A stretch of DNA of 64,000 nucleotides from Pseudomonas lini (GTDB lineage Bacteria > Pseudomonadota > Gammaproteobacteria > Pseudomonadales > Pseudomonadaceae). The notes under the pieces were generated by a model, which worked only from the letters and a program-made list of their open reading frames with translations, made no database searches and had not been told where the DNA came from. Below are positions 43,548 through 52,525 of the stretch, piece after piece. Within the stretch, counting starts at the first letter, position 1, and every line of letters starts with the position of its first letter. The stretch lies in assembly GCF_001042905.1 (NCBI RefSeq), contig NZ_JYLB01000002.1:806001-870000 (forward strand). Direction: 5' to 3'. Position numbers and translations under genes: made by a program.

Positions 43548-43722
43548 GTAAATGTGGGAGCAGGCTTATGTGGCGAGGGGGCTTGCCCCCGTTGGGGCGC
43601 GAAGCACCCCTGAAACCAGTCACCGCGATCTTGAGTTAGACAGCGGTGACTGGTTTTACGACTGCTTCGCAGTCGAACGGGGGCAAGCCCCCTCGCCACA
43701 CAAGCCCGCTCCCACAAGTGAC
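43548..43722. repeat. REP-like inverted pair, family C
   Basis: GGCGAGGGGGCTTGCCCCCG and its complement, with outer GTGGGAGC…GCTCCCAC arms of family B type, so two repeat families are nested. Confidence 0.85.
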
Positions 43723-43727
43723 CTGTA

Positions 43728-44474
43728 TCAGGCGCCGAAACCACCGTCGATGGTCAGGCTGGCACCGGTGATGTAGCCGGCTTCGGGGCCGACAAGGTAG
43801 GCGACGAAGCTGGCGATTTCTTCCACTCTGCCGTAACGACCCACGGCCATCAGCGGGATCAGGCTTTCAGCGAAGTCACCGCTGGCGGGGTTCATGTCGG
43901 TGTCGACCGGGCCTGGTTGTACGTTGTTGATGGTGATACCCCGTGGGCCGAGGTCGCGAGCCAAACCTTTGGTCAGGCCGACCAGCGCCGATTTGCTCAT
44001 GGCGTACGGGCCACCACCGGCGAAGGGCATGCGTTCGGCATTGGTGCTGCCGATGTTGATGATGCGACCGCCTTCGGTCATATGTTTGGCCGCTTCCTGG
44101 GTGGCGATGAACACGCTGCGTACGTTGATGGCCAGGGTCTGGTCGAAGTCTTCGAGTTTGAAGTCTTCCAGCGGTGCGACGGCCAAAACGCCTGCGTTGT
44201 TGACCAGGATGTCCAGGCGCCCAAAGGCTTCGACGGTGGCATTAACGGCATTGCGAATCGCTACGGCATCGGCGCTGTCGGCCTTGATGGCCAGGGCTTT
44301 GCCGCCGGCGCTGGTGATGCTGTTTTGCAACTCTTCTGCTTTGGCGGTGGAGCTGACGTAAGTGAAGGCGACGGTAGCGCCTTCGGCAGCCAGGCGTTTG
44401 ACGATGGCAGCACCGATGCCGCGTGAACCGCCTTGAATCAGAGCTACTTTACCGCTGAGGTATTGAGTGGTCAT
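43728..44474 (-). CDS. SDR-family oxidoreductase
   Basis: NAD(P)-dependent short-chain dehydrogenase/reductase, 248 residues. The coenzyme motif GGSRGIGAAI near residue 16, NNAGV near 90, the catalytic Ser in NIGSTNAERM near 140 and YAMSK near 157 are all in place. The start at 44474 has GGAG six bases before it. It is transcribed divergently from the LysR-type gene, which presumably regulates it. Of the 3-oxoacyl-ACP reductase-like kind; substrate unknown. Confidence 0.9.
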   Translation of the reverse strand: MTTQYLSGKVALIQGGSRGIGAAIVKRLAAEGATVAFTYVSSTAKAEELQNSITSAGGKALAIKADSADAVAIRNAVNATVEAFGRLDILVNNAGVLAVAPLEDFKLEDFDQTLAINVRSVFIATQEAAKHMTEGGRIINIGSTNAERMPFAGGGPYAMSKSALVGLTKGLARDLGPRGITINNVQPGPVDTDMNPASGDFAESLIPLMAVGRYGRVEEIASFVAYLVGPEAGYITGASLTIDGGFGA

Positions 44475-44598
44475 GTCGATCTCCAGAAATTCAAGGCGGG
44501 CTGCCTTGTTGTTGGAGTCGAGTATCGGCCTCGCACTATCCTGCGGGTAGACCGTCATTGCTATAGTCTGTGTAAACCAAAAGTTTATAGTGGCGCTT

Positions 44599-45522
44599 AT
44601 GGAAACCTTCAGCAGTATCGAATGCTTCGTGCGTAGCGCCGAGGTTGGCAGCTTCGCCGAAGCTGCGCGGCGCTTGAGTCTGACGCCGGCGGCGGTGGGC
44701 AAGAGCGTCGCCAAGCTGGAGGCGCGACTGGGTGTGCGGCTGTTCCAGCGCAGCACGCGCAGCTTGACGCTCACCGAGGCCGGCCAGCTATTTCTCGGCG
44801 AAGTCAGTGCCAGTCTGCACACGATCCAGAATGCCGTGGCCAACCTGGCCAGCGCCGAAGGACGTCCGGCAGGCACGCTCAAAGTTAGTATGGGGACGGT
44901 GTTCGGACGTTTGTACATAGTGCCGTTGCTGGGCGAGTTTCTGCAGCGCTTTCCGGCGATCAACCCGGACTGGCATTTCGATAACCGCCAGGTGGACCTT
45001 ATCGGCCAGGGCTTCGATGCGGCGATTGGTGGCGGATTCGAACTGCCTCAGGGCGTGGTGGCGCGCAAGCTGACGCCTGCCCATCGGGTGTTGGTGGCTT
45101 CAGCCGAGTACTTGGCGAAGCACGAGGCGATCGTCGAGCCCGACGACCTCAAACACCACGATGGCATCTTGATACGCTCGCCGCAGACGGGACGCGTGCG
45201 TTCCTGGCAGTTGACCAGTCGCGCCCGGCAACACAGCCCGCTGACGCTCACGGCGCGAATGACCATGAGCGATTCGGAAGCCGCCTGCGCCACGGCGGCT
45301 CAGGGGTTGGGCATTGCGTTGGTGAGCATGCCGTTCGCCGTGGGCTATCTGGATACCGGGACATTGCAGCGGGTGTTGCCAGACTGGTACGTCGACGACG
45401 GCAACATCTCTATCTATTACGCCGAACACAAATTGCTGCCGGGCAAGACCCGAGCGTTTGTCGATTTCATTATTGAGCAGTTTGCGGAGCAGGGGTTGGG
45501 GCAGCGATTTAGTGCGCTTTGA
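44599..45522 (+). CDS. LysR-type transcriptional regulator
   Basis: 307 residues from the ATG at 44599 (a GTG at 44590 is also possible). The N-terminal winged helix (SFAEAARRLSLTPAAVGKSV, KLEARLGVRLFQRSTRSLTL) is typical of LysR proteins, followed by an effector-binding domain. The divergent position next to the SDR gene, with a 124-bp gap, is the classic arrangement for an activator or repressor of its neighbour. Effector unknown. Confidence 0.92.
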   Translation: METFSSIECFVRSAEVGSFAEAARRLSLTPAAVGKSVAKLEARLGVRLFQRSTRSLTLTEAGQLFLGEVSASLHTIQNAVANLASAEGRPAGTLKVSMGTVFGRLYIVPLLGEFLQRFPAINPDWHFDNRQVDLIGQGFDAAIGGGFELPQGVVARKLTPAHRVLVASAEYLAKHEAIVEPDDLKHHDGILIRSPQTGRVRSWQLTSRARQHSPLTLTARMTMSDSEAACATAAQGLGIALVSMPFAVGYLDTGTLQRVLPDWYVDDGNISIYYAEHKLLPGKTRAFVDFIIEQFAEQGLGQRFSAL

Positions 45523-45546
45523 ACCTGGCTTGAGACCGAGGTGTGG

Positions 45547-45641
45547 CCATCGCGGGCAAGCCACGCTCCCACAGGGTTTTGAGTCGTATCGTAATGATGT
45601 AAACGACACAAAACCTGTGGGAGCGTGGCTTGCCCGCGAAG
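45547..45641. repeat. REP-like inverted pair, family B
   Basis: ATCGCGGGCAAGCCACGCTC and its complement between convergent genes. Confidence 0.85.
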
Positions 45642-45655
45642 AACGATAACGCGGT

Positions 45656-46384
45656 CTACCTGCCAAACCGCCCCGGCCAACCAATAATGGTCTTCGGCCG
45701 AGGCGTCGCATACGTCCGCACTTTCGAGGTCGACAACCCCAACCGCACCAGCGATTCAGCAATGGTCACCGCCGCGGTCACGCCATCCACCACTGGCACG
45801 CCGGTGCGCTGACGAATCTGCTCGTCTAGCCCGGCCATGCCGCCGCAGCCCAGGCAGATCACCTCGGCTTTATCCTCAAGCACCGCCAGTTCTGCCTGCC
45901 GAACAATCGCCTCCAGCGCACGTTCTGGATCGGACTCCAGCTCCAGCACTGCCAACCCGCTGGCGCGCACCGACGCACAACGGTCCCAGAGACCGGACAG
46001 TTTGAGGCGATCCTCGATCAGCGGCACGGTGCGGTCCAGGGTGGTGACCACCGAATAGGCATGCCCGAGGAACATTGCAGTGCTGGCGCCGGCATCGGTG
46101 ATGTCCACCACCGGCACGTTAAGCAACTCCTGCAAACCTTCGCGGCCGTGCTCGCCATAACCGGCCTGGATGACCGCATCGAAGGGCTGATCGTAGGACA
46201 TGACCCGATCCATCACCGCAATAGCAGCCAGATAACTTTCGAAATTGCCTTCGATGGAGTCGGCACCAAAATGCGGGGTCAGGCCGATGATTTCCGTGCC
46301 GGGCGAGGCCACGGATTGGGCTTGGCGGGCGATGGCCTGGGTAATGGATTCGGTGGTGTTGACGTTGACCACGAGAATTCGCAT
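45656..46384 (-). CDS. Hydantoin/Asp-Glu racemase-family protein lacking the first catalytic Cys
   Basis: 242 residues of the Asp/Glu/hydantoin racemase family, starting MRILVVNVNTTESITQAI. Racemases of this fold use two cysteines. The second is present (Cys180 in ICLGCGGMAGLD), but at the first, normally A-C-F-G-D-P-G, the sequence reads AGYGEHG with Gly75. The same Gly/Cys arrangement occurs in arylmalonate decarboxylase, a relative that is not a racemase. The start has GGGAGG upstream. Just upstream on the same strand is a truncated NCS1 permease gene, so the locus probably once handled hydantoin- or allantoin-like compounds. Confidence 0.82.
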   Translation of the reverse strand: MRILVVNVNTTESITQAIARQAQSVASPGTEIIGLTPHFGADSIEGNFESYLAAIAVMDRVMSYDQPFDAVIQAGYGEHGREGLQELLNVPVVDITDAGASTAMFLGHAYSVVTTLDRTVPLIEDRLKLSGLWDRCASVRASGLAVLELESDPERALEAIVRQAELAVLEDKAEVICLGCGGMAGLDEQIRQRTGVPVVDGVTAAVTIAESLVRLGLSTSKVRTYATPRPKTIIGWPGRFGR

Positions 46385-46443
46385 GGGAGGTCCTTTTATA
46401 GCGAAGTGGTTCTACGGCCCGACGTTGCCGGGCCGCCCGGGGA

Positions 46444-46617
46444 TCAATGGCTGACGTTATCGACCGCGATGGCTTCACCGCTGACATCTGCGTAGTAAGG
46501 CTGCCGTTTGGCGATGATCAGGTAGAGCATCCCTGCAATCCCGGCGCCAATCAGCCAGGAGAACGGTGAAATGCTGTCGAAACCTGGCACCGGGGCCAGG
46601 ACGGGCCGATTGAACAG
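46444..46617 (-). pseudogene. NCS1-family nucleobase/hydantoin permease, 3' remnant
   Basis: The minus-strand reading ending at 46444 gives PVPGFDSISPFSWLIGAG, a membrane helix AGMLYLIIAKR, then QPYYADVSGEAIAVDNVSH and a stop. This is the recognisable last helix and tail of NCS1 permeases (Mhp1/allantoin/cytosine type), which are normally about 450–500 residues. Upstream of 46617 the frame meets TAG and the following 80 bp are AT-rich and unrelated, so only about the last 12% of the gene remains. It lies directly before the racemase-family gene. Confidence 0.75.
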
Positions 46618-46700
46618 CTATTTATTTCGACGAGGGGGGCTGGGAATGATCGAATGAGGGAGTCAAGACAGGAAAATGTAATTTTTTTGGGCGCAAAAAT

Positions 46701-46734
46701 AAAAAGTGCACACAGATATCTGTGTGCACTTTTT
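46701..46734 (-). terminator. Terminator of cysH
   Basis: A perfect 34-bp palindrome (17-bp arms meeting at 46717/46718, no loop bases) with A/T ends, so it can terminate transcription in both directions. Confidence 0.75.
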
Positions 46735-46737
46735 TCT

Positions 46738-46782
46738 AAGATCAAAAGATCGCAGGCTTCGCCAGCTCCTACAGGAGCTGTT
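46738..46782. repeat. Single REP-like unit, family A
   Basis: One copy of the AAAGATCGCAGGCTTCGCCA type, without its inverted partner. Confidence 0.65.
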
Positions 46783-46797
46783 GCGGGATGAGATTTT

Positions 46798-47538
46798 TTA
46801 AGCTTTGGATTTGCTGATGATGTTCCCGGCATGCAGCCCGCATTCTTTCTGCGTGGCTTCTTCCCACCACCAACGACCTTCGCGCTCATGCTGGTTTGGC
46901 AACACCGGACGGGTGCAAGGCTCGCAGCCGATGCTGATGAAGCCGCGCTCATGCAGGCTGTTATACGGCAGCTCCAGCATGCGGATGTAGCCCCAGATCT
47001 CTTCGCTGGTCATTTGTGCCAGCGGGTTGAATTTGTACAGAGTGCGTTCAGGGGTGGAGAACGCAGTATCGATTTCCAGCACCGCGACCGCGCTGCGAGT
47101 ACCCGGGCTCTGATCCCGACGCTGACCGGTGGCCCAGGCCGTCACACCCGAGAGCTTGCGACGTAGCGGCTCGATCTTGCGGATGCCGCAGCATTCGCCA
47201 TGGCCGTCCTTGTAGAAACTGAACAGGCCCTTTTCCTTCACGAAAGGTTCGAGCTTGGTGTAGTCCGGCGATACCACTTCGATATCGATCTTGTAGTGCT
47301 CGCGCACCTGTTCGATAAAGCGGTAGGTCTCGGGGTGCAAGCGGCCGGTGTCGAGACTGAACACTTTGACGTTCTTGTTCAGCTTCCAGGCCATGTCCAC
47401 CAGCACCACATCCTCGGCGCCGCTGAAAGATATCCACAGGTCATCGCCGAACTCGGCGAATGCGAGTTTCAGGATGTCCTGAGCGGATTTGTTGGCATAG
47501 GTCGTGGCGAGTTCCACAACATCGAACGATGGGCTCAT
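46798..47538 (-). CDS. cysH: Adenylyl-sulfate (APS) reductase
   Basis: Reduces adenylyl sulfate to sulfite in assimilatory sulfate reduction. 246 residues. Besides the C-terminal catalytic Cys in KECGLH, it has the paired cysteines CCGIRK near residue 138 and CEPC near 225, which bind a [4Fe-4S] cluster; these mark APS reductases of the Pseudomonas/plant type rather than E. coli PAPS reductase. [16 protein letters not shown] is the PP-loop-like nucleotide site. Terminator at 46701. Confidence 0.95.
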   Translation of the reverse strand: MSPSFDVVELATTYANKSAQDILKLAFAEFGDDLWISFSGAEDVVLVDMAWKLNKNVKVFSLDTGRLHPETYRFIEQVREHYKIDIEVVSPDYTKLEPFVKEKGLFSFYKDGHGECCGIRKIEPLRRKLSGVTAWATGQRRDQSPGTRSAVAVLEIDTAFSTPERTLYKFNPLAQMTSEEIWGYIRMLELPYNSLHERGFISIGCEPCTRPVLPNQHEREGRWWWEEATQKECGLHAGNIISKSKA

Positions 47539-47712
47539 CAGGGCGGCTTCCTACAGGTCGGTGGCGCTGGGCGCTCTATATGTGCCTGATGGTAACAAAA
47601 TCCTGCGGCGGCTGGTGCGCCCTCTGCGTTGCACAGAGGAGGGCGAGTCGCTAGAGTTCGGCAGTCCTTTTGCTCGCTCGACTCAATAAACAGTACAAAA
47701 TGGGAGTGTCTT

Positions 47713-48330
47713 GTGGAAATTGCCTGTCTGGATCTTGAAGGTGTGCTGGTCCCGGAAATCTGGATCGCCTTCGCCGAAAAAACCGGGATTGAATCCCTCA
47801 GGGCCACCACTCGGGACATTCCCGACTACGACGTGTTGATGAAGCAGCGGTTGCGGATTCTCGACGAGCACGGCCTGAAGCTTTCCGACATCCAGGAAGT
47901 GATCGCCACGCTCAAGCCTCTGGAAGGCGCCAGCGAATTCGTCGACTGGCTGCGTGAGCGCTTTCAGGTGGTGATTCTGTCGGACACCTTTTACGAATTC
48001 TCCCAGCCGCTGATGCGTCAACTGGGCTTCCCGACCTTGCTTTGCCATCGTCTGATTACCGACGATGCCGGTCGGGTCACGGGCTATCAGTTGCGTCAGA
48101 AAGATCCCAAGCGTCAGTCAGTGTTGGCGTTCAAGAGCCTCTACTACCGGGTGATCGCGGCGGGGGATTCGTACAACGACACGACGATGCTGGGCGAGGC
48201 CGATGCCGGGATCCTGTTCCATGCGCCGGACAATGTGATTCGTGAGTTTCCACAATTCCCGGCGGTGCACAGCTTTGCGGAGTTGAAGCAAGAGTTCATC
48301 AAGGCTTCGAATCGGGCGTTGAGTTTGTAG
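47713..48330 (+). CDS. thrH: Phosphoserine phosphatase / homoserine phosphotransferase
   Basis: HAD enzyme known in P. aeruginosa to dephosphorylate phosphoserine and to transfer its phosphate to homoserine, linking serine and threonine synthesis. 205 residues from a GTG at 47713 with GGGAG upstream. The nucleophile motif is DLEGVL (ThrH has Glu where most HADs have Asp), followed by VVILSDTFYEF (motif 2), and IAAGDSYNDTTML (motif 4). Convergent with pabB and separated from it by a REP. Confidence 0.93.
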   Translation: MEIACLDLEGVLVPEIWIAFAEKTGIESLRATTRDIPDYDVLMKQRLRILDEHGLKLSDIQEVIATLKPLEGASEFVDWLRERFQVVILSDTFYEFSQPLMRQLGFPTLLCHRLITDDAGRVTGYQLRQKDPKRQSVLAFKSLYYRVIAAGDSYNDTTMLGEADAGILFHAPDNVIREFPQFPAVHSFAELKQEFIKASNRALSL

Positions 48331-48336
48331 TCGTCT

Positions 48337-48417
48337 GCGAGGGCGCCTTCGCGGGCAAGCCTCGCTCCTACGGGTGATCACTGGTCCCTGTAGGAGCGAG
48401 GCTTGCCCGCGAAGCTT
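48337..48417. repeat. REP-like inverted pair, family B
   Basis: TTCGCGGGCAAGCCTCGCTC and its complement between convergent thrH and pabB. Confidence 0.85.
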
Positions 48418-49755
48418 TTAAAGGCTTTGCAAAGTATCGAGCAACACCTTCACCTTGGTTATCGATTCCTGATATTCCGCCTGCCAGTCCGAATCCGCGA
48501 CGATCCCGCCGCCACCCCAGCAGCACACCTGCCCATCCTTGACCAGCAAACTGCGAATGGCGATGGAGCTGTCCATCTCACCGCGCACGTCCAGGTACAG
48601 CAATGAACCGCAATACAACCCACGACGGGTCGGTTCCAGTTCGTCGATGATCTGCATCGCGCGAATCTTCGGCGCGCCGGTAATCGAACCGCCGGGGAAG
48701 CTGCCGGCGATCAAATCCAGCGCATCCTTGTCATCCGCCAGCTCGCCGGTAACGCTGCTCACCAAGTGATGCACGTTCGGATAGCTTTCCAGACTGAACA
48801 ACTCCGGCACCCGCACCGAGCCGATGCGGCAGGTACGGCCGAGGTCGTTGCGCAGCAAATCGACGATCATCAGGTTTTCCGCGCGGTCCTTGGGGCTGGC
48901 CAGCAGTTCGGCGGCGTTCGCCGCATCTTCAACGGCAGTCAGGCCGCGGGGGCGGGTGCCTTTGATCGGGCGGGTTTCGACGTGGCGCTCGCTGACTTTG
49001 ACGAAACGCTCCGGCGACAGGCTCAGCACGGCGTCGCCGTCGGGCAGGCTCTGGAAGCCGGAAAACGGCGTCGGGCACGCCGCCCGCAGCGCGCAGTACG
49101 CGGCCCATGGATCGCCCTGGCATTGTGCGCGAAAGCGCTGGGCGAAGTTGACCTGATAGCAGTCGCCGGCCTGGATGTACTTCTGAATGCGGTCGAAGGC
49201 TTGTCGATAGTCTTCGGCACTCAGGTCGGCACTCATCGGGCCGTCCAGTTTGAAAGGCTCGATCTTCTGAGGTGCAGGCTGAGTGAACAGTTCGATCAGC
49301 CGCTGTCGTTCACTGTCGATCAGCGTCGGGTGGAATACCAGTTGGCTGGTGGCCAAATGGTGATCGCTGATCAGGGCCCAGTCGTATAGCCCAAAACGTG
49401 CGTCGGGCAATTGCAGGTCGTCCTGTGCCTGACTCGGCAGGTTTTCCAGATGCCGGCCGAAGTCGTAGCTCAGATAACCGATCAGCCCGCCGGCGAAAGG
49501 CAGGTCGAAAGGAACAGTGGCTTCGCCGAGTCGCGTCAGAGTGTCGCGAAGGCGTTGCAGGAAATGGCTACCGCTTTCATCCGGTAACACGGCCAGTTGC
49601 TCCAGCGGCCAGGCGCTGAGCAGGTCGAAACGTCCGCGCTCGGCGCTTGGTCGGCCGCTGTCGAGCAGCACGGCACCGGGGGCATGACGAATCGCCGCGA
49701 AGTATTCGGCGGGGTTGGCGCGATAGGGCAGCGGGTGTACGGAACAGGTCAACAT
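48418..49755 (-). CDS. pabB: Aminodeoxychorismate synthase component I
   Basis: Adds ammonia to chorismate to make 4-amino-4-deoxychorismate on the way to p-aminobenzoate and folate. 445 residues, chorismate-binding family. FETRPIKGTRPRG, the catalytic-region NLMIVDLLRNDLGR and PGGSITGAPKIRAM are the conserved blocks; the PIKGT (rather than PIAGT) lysine is the mark of PabB over anthranilate synthase. Uses chorismate from aroC and supports the same pathway as folE. Confidence 0.93.
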   Translation of the reverse strand: MLTCSVHPLPYRANPAEYFAAIRHAPGAVLLDSGRPSAERGRFDLLSAWPLEQLAVLPDESGSHFLQRLRDTLTRLGEATVPFDLPFAGGLIGYLSYDFGRHLENLPSQAQDDLQLPDARFGLYDWALISDHHLATSQLVFHPTLIDSERQRLIELFTQPAPQKIEPFKLDGPMSADLSAEDYRQAFDRIQKYIQAGDCYQVNFAQRFRAQCQGDPWAAYCALRAACPTPFSGFQSLPDGDAVLSLSPERFVKVSERHVETRPIKGTRPRGLTAVEDAANAAELLASPKDRAENLMIVDLLRNDLGRTCRIGSVRVPELFSLESYPNVHHLVSSVTGELADDKDALDLIAGSFPGGSITGAPKIRAMQIIDELEPTRRGLYCGSLLYLDVRGEMDSSIAIRSLLVKDGQVCCWGGGGIVADSDWQAEYQESITKVKVLLDTLQSL

Positions 49756-49862
49756 GGGCGGGGCAGATCAGCCATCGAGGCGGGGGAGCGATTGTAGTCC
49801 TCTGCAGGATTTGCTCCTAGAGGGATGTCGGGGATTGGAAGGTTGAAAGCGGCTGCGCAAGA

Positions 49863-50000
49863 CCTGTGGCGAGGGGGCTTGCCCCCGTTCGGCTGCGCAG
49901 CAGTCGTAAAACCGGCTGGTGCGGGCTATCTGATGCACGGGAGAGAATGACTTGGGGTTGCTGCGCAACCCAACGGGGGCAAGCCCCCTCGCCACAGGTC
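49863..50000. repeat. REP-like inverted pair, family C
   Basis: GGCGAGGGGGCTTGCCCCCG and its complement with a 75-bp spacer, ending at the stop codon of the next gene. Confidence 0.85.
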
Positions 50001-50985
50001 AGCCCTCAACCGCAGGAATATGCCCAAACATTTCCTGAACGAACTCCACGCGTTCCTGCGCTGTTTCGATTATCCCGCGGGCCTGTAATTCTTCCAGCCG
50101 CGCTTCGACCGCGTGGGTACGTAACGTCAACCCGCAATCGTTGGCGATTTGAATGTTCAACCCGGGCCGGGCGTTGAGCTCAAGAATCAGCGGCCCTTTT
50201 TCCTGGTCGAGCACCATGTCGACACCGATGTAACCCAGCCCGCACAGTTCATAGCAGCCAGCAGCGAGCTTCATGAAACCGTCCCAGTAGGGCAGTTGCA
50301 CGCCGTCCACTGCGTTGGTGGTGTCCGGGTGTTTGGTGATGATGTTGTTCAGCCAGGTGCCACGCAATGTCAGGCCTGTAGCCAGATCGACACCGACGCC
50401 GATTGCGCCCTGGTGCAGGTTGGCCTTGCCGCCGGACTGGCGGGTCGGCAGGCGCAACATGGCCATCACCGGATAGCCCATCAGCACGATGATGCGAATG
50501 TCCGGCACGCCTTCATAGCTGATGCTTTTGAAGATCTGGTCCGGGGTCACGCGGTATTCGATCAGCGCGCGGTCACGGTGACCGCCGAGCGAGTACAGGC
50601 CGGTGAGGATGCTGGAGATATGATGCTCGATTTCCTCATGGCTGATGATCTTGCCGGAGACCGTGCGATAGCGGCCCTCAAAGCGGTCGGCAATCACAAT
50701 GATGCCGTCACCGCCGGCGCCCTGGGCCGGTTTGACCACGAAATCGGTACGCCCGCCAATGATCTCGCCGAGGTTGTCGATCTCCTTCTCGGTGGAGATC
50801 ACGCCATACAGCTCCGGCACATGAATGCCGGCGGCGATGGCGCGCTCCTTGGTGATGATCTTGTCATCGACGATCGGGTACAGGCTGCGTTTGTTGTACT
50901 TGAGCACGTAGTCTGCGTTACGCCGATTGATCCCCATGATGCCCCGGGCCTCCAGGGCTTTCCAGGTCTTCCAGAGACCGAACAT
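49999..50985 (-). CDS. RimK-like alpha-L-glutamate ligase
   Basis: ATP-grasp enzyme of 328 residues in the RimK-related glutamate ligase group. FVVKPAQGAGGDGIIVI near residue 90 is the ATP-binding loop, and LILELNARPGLNIQIAN near 270 holds the metal-binding residues. It is the last gene of a three-gene operon with an inactive transglutaminase-like membrane protein (stop/start touching at 50985) and a retropepsin-like protease. In several proteobacteria this set has been linked to osmotic-stress tolerance. The acceptor of the predicted amide bond is unknown. Confidence 0.88.
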   Translation of the reverse strand: MFGLWKTWKALEARGIMGINRRNADYVLKYNKRSLYPIVDDKIITKERAIAAGIHVPELYGVISTEKEIDNLGEIIGGRTDFVVKPAQGAGGDGIIVIADRFEGRYRTVSGKIISHEEIEHHISSILTGLYSLGGHRDRALIEYRVTPDQIFKSISYEGVPDIRIIVLMGYPVMAMLRLPTRQSGGKANLHQGAIGVGVDLATGLTLRGTWLNNIITKHPDTTNAVDGVQLPYWDGFMKLAAGCYELCGLGYIGVDMVLDQEKGPLILELNARPGLNIQIANDCGLTLRTHAVEARLEELQARGIIETAQERVEFVQEMFGHIPAVEG

Positions 50986-52520
50986 CAGGCGTCAGCCTTC
51001 TTCAGGAAAGCCTTGAAGCGCACCAGTTCGGTCAGGCGGTAACCACGATAGCGACCCATGGCCAGCATGAAGCCCACCAGAATCAGCAGAATCGCCGGGA
51101 AGGTGAACACGAAGTACACCAGCTCAGGCACGCTCATGATCAGGTGCGCCAAAGAGGCGGCGAACAGTGTGCCGATCGCCACTTTCATGGCATGACCGCC
51201 ACCGCGCTCTTCCCAGGTGATCGACAGGCGTTCGATGGTCATGGTCAGAATCACCATTGGGAACAGCGCCACCGACAGCCCGCGTTCCAGGCCGAGTTTG
51301 TGGCTGAACAGGCTGATCGCCGCGATCAGCACCACCACGAAGGTCAGCACCACCGACAGCCTCGGCAGCATTTGCAGTTTCAAATGTTCAAGGTAGGAGC
51401 GCAGCGACAGCCCCAGCGTCGTGATGATCGTAAATAGCACGATGCCGAAACCGAGCTGGGTTTCCCGGAAGGCGAGGGCGATCAGCACCGGGGTAAAGGT
51501 GCCGAGTGTCTGAATGCCGATCAAGTTGCGCAGGATCAGGATCACCAGCACGCCGATCGGGATCATCACCATGATCATGAAAGTCTGCTGGGTTTGCAGC
51601 GGCAGGCCGTACAACGAGTAGTCGAGGAAGTTGGCGTCGGAGTTTTCGTCGGTCAGCTTGGCCAGGCGAATGGCGTTCATTTCGCTGTTGTTCAGGCTGA
51701 AGGTGACGTTGGCTTTTTTGCCGCCATCGACGGTGATCAGGTTTTCGTCGCCGGTCCACCACAGCAAGCGGTCGGTAGGCAGGCCCTGTTCGCCGGTTTC
51801 CGGGTTGAAGTACAGCCAGTCGGTGCCGTTGAAGCTGCGCAACCAGAGTTCAGGCATTTGTGGCTGATCGGCCACCAGGCGGATGGTGTGGACCTTTTCC
51901 ACCGGCACATGGGCGATGGACAGTACCAGCTCGACGATTTTGGCTTTGTTCACGGTGGACGGATCGCCGGCCAGCAGCAATTTCACGTTGTCGTCGTTGA
52001 GGTTGTTGACACGCTTGATGGCTTCGCCGATGAAGGTTTCGACGTCGGCCGAGTGTTGGCGGATCGGTGCGAGCAGGGCGTCGGCGGCGATTTTTTCCGG
52101 GCCTTCGACGGCGATGCTGTCGCGGAAGGTCGGGCCTTTGACCTTGGATTTTTCGCCGCTGTAGCGCTTGGTCAGCACCAGTCGGTAATAAAGGGTCTGG
52201 TTGCCCTTGGCCCGGCGCGCCGACCAGGTGACCTTGCGGTTGCCGTCGACACGGTTCACCGCCACGCCGTAATTATTGGAAATGAAACTCTCATTGAGGC
52301 TCACGTAGTCGCGGCTCAGCGGCGGCACGAACATCTGGATCTTGATCGGGTCTTTGGCATTGGCGACGAACTCGACCTTGGCGTCGATGTTCCACAAGTC
52401 GTCGGTAGCGTCTTCGGTCACCGGAATTCCGAGCACGAAAATCTGATAGGCCGTAACTGAAATGCCCAGCACCACCAGGATGGCGATCAGCAGTTTCAGA
52501 TGGAGGGTAAGAGAGCGCAT
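50985..52520 (-). CDS. Inactive transglutaminase-like seven-helix membrane protein
   Basis: 511 residues: one N-terminal helix (LLIAILVVLGISVTAYQIFV), a periplasmic region of about 230 residues resembling a transglutaminase but without a Cys-His-Asp triad, and about seven membrane helices from residue 305 on (QQTFMIMVMIPIGVLVILI and later). The LLAGDPSTVNKAKIVELVLS stretch lies where the catalytic Cys would be in active relatives. Its middle position between protease and ligase genes suggests a membrane scaffold or sensor for them. Confidence 0.85.
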   Translation of the reverse strand: MRSLTLHLKLLIAILVVLGISVTAYQIFVLGIPVTEDATDDLWNIDAKVEFVANAKDPIKIQMFVPPLSRDYVSLNESFISNNYGVAVNRVDGNRKVTWSARRAKGNQTLYYRLVLTKRYSGEKSKVKGPTFRDSIAVEGPEKIAADALLAPIRQHSADVETFIGEAIKRVNNLNDDNVKLLLAGDPSTVNKAKIVELVLSIAHVPVEKVHTIRLVADQPQMPELWLRSFNGTDWLYFNPETGEQGLPTDRLLWWTGDENLITVDGGKKANVTFSLNNSEMNAIRLAKLTDENSDANFLDYSLYGLPLQTQQTFMIMVMIPIGVLVILILRNLIGIQTLGTFTPVLIALAFRETQLGFGIVLFTIITTLGLSLRSYLEHLKLQMLPRLSVVLTFVVVLIAAISLFSHKLGLERGLSVALFPMVILTMTIERLSITWEERGGGHAMKVAIGTLFAASLAHLIMSVPELVYFVFTFPAILLILVGFMLAMGRYRGYRLTELVRFKAFLKKADA

Positions 52521-52525
52521 TGGAA

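Noticed and set aside
44540..44598. Repeated TATAGT words between SDR and LysR genes as a defined LysR operator
   Set aside because: The words fit −10 boxes as well as operator halves, and no clear T-N11-A dyad could be fixed.
43728..44963. Longer start for the SDR protein at 44963
   Set aside because: The extension lies antisense to the LysR gene; the ATG at 44474 has GGAG and begins the known SDR N terminus.
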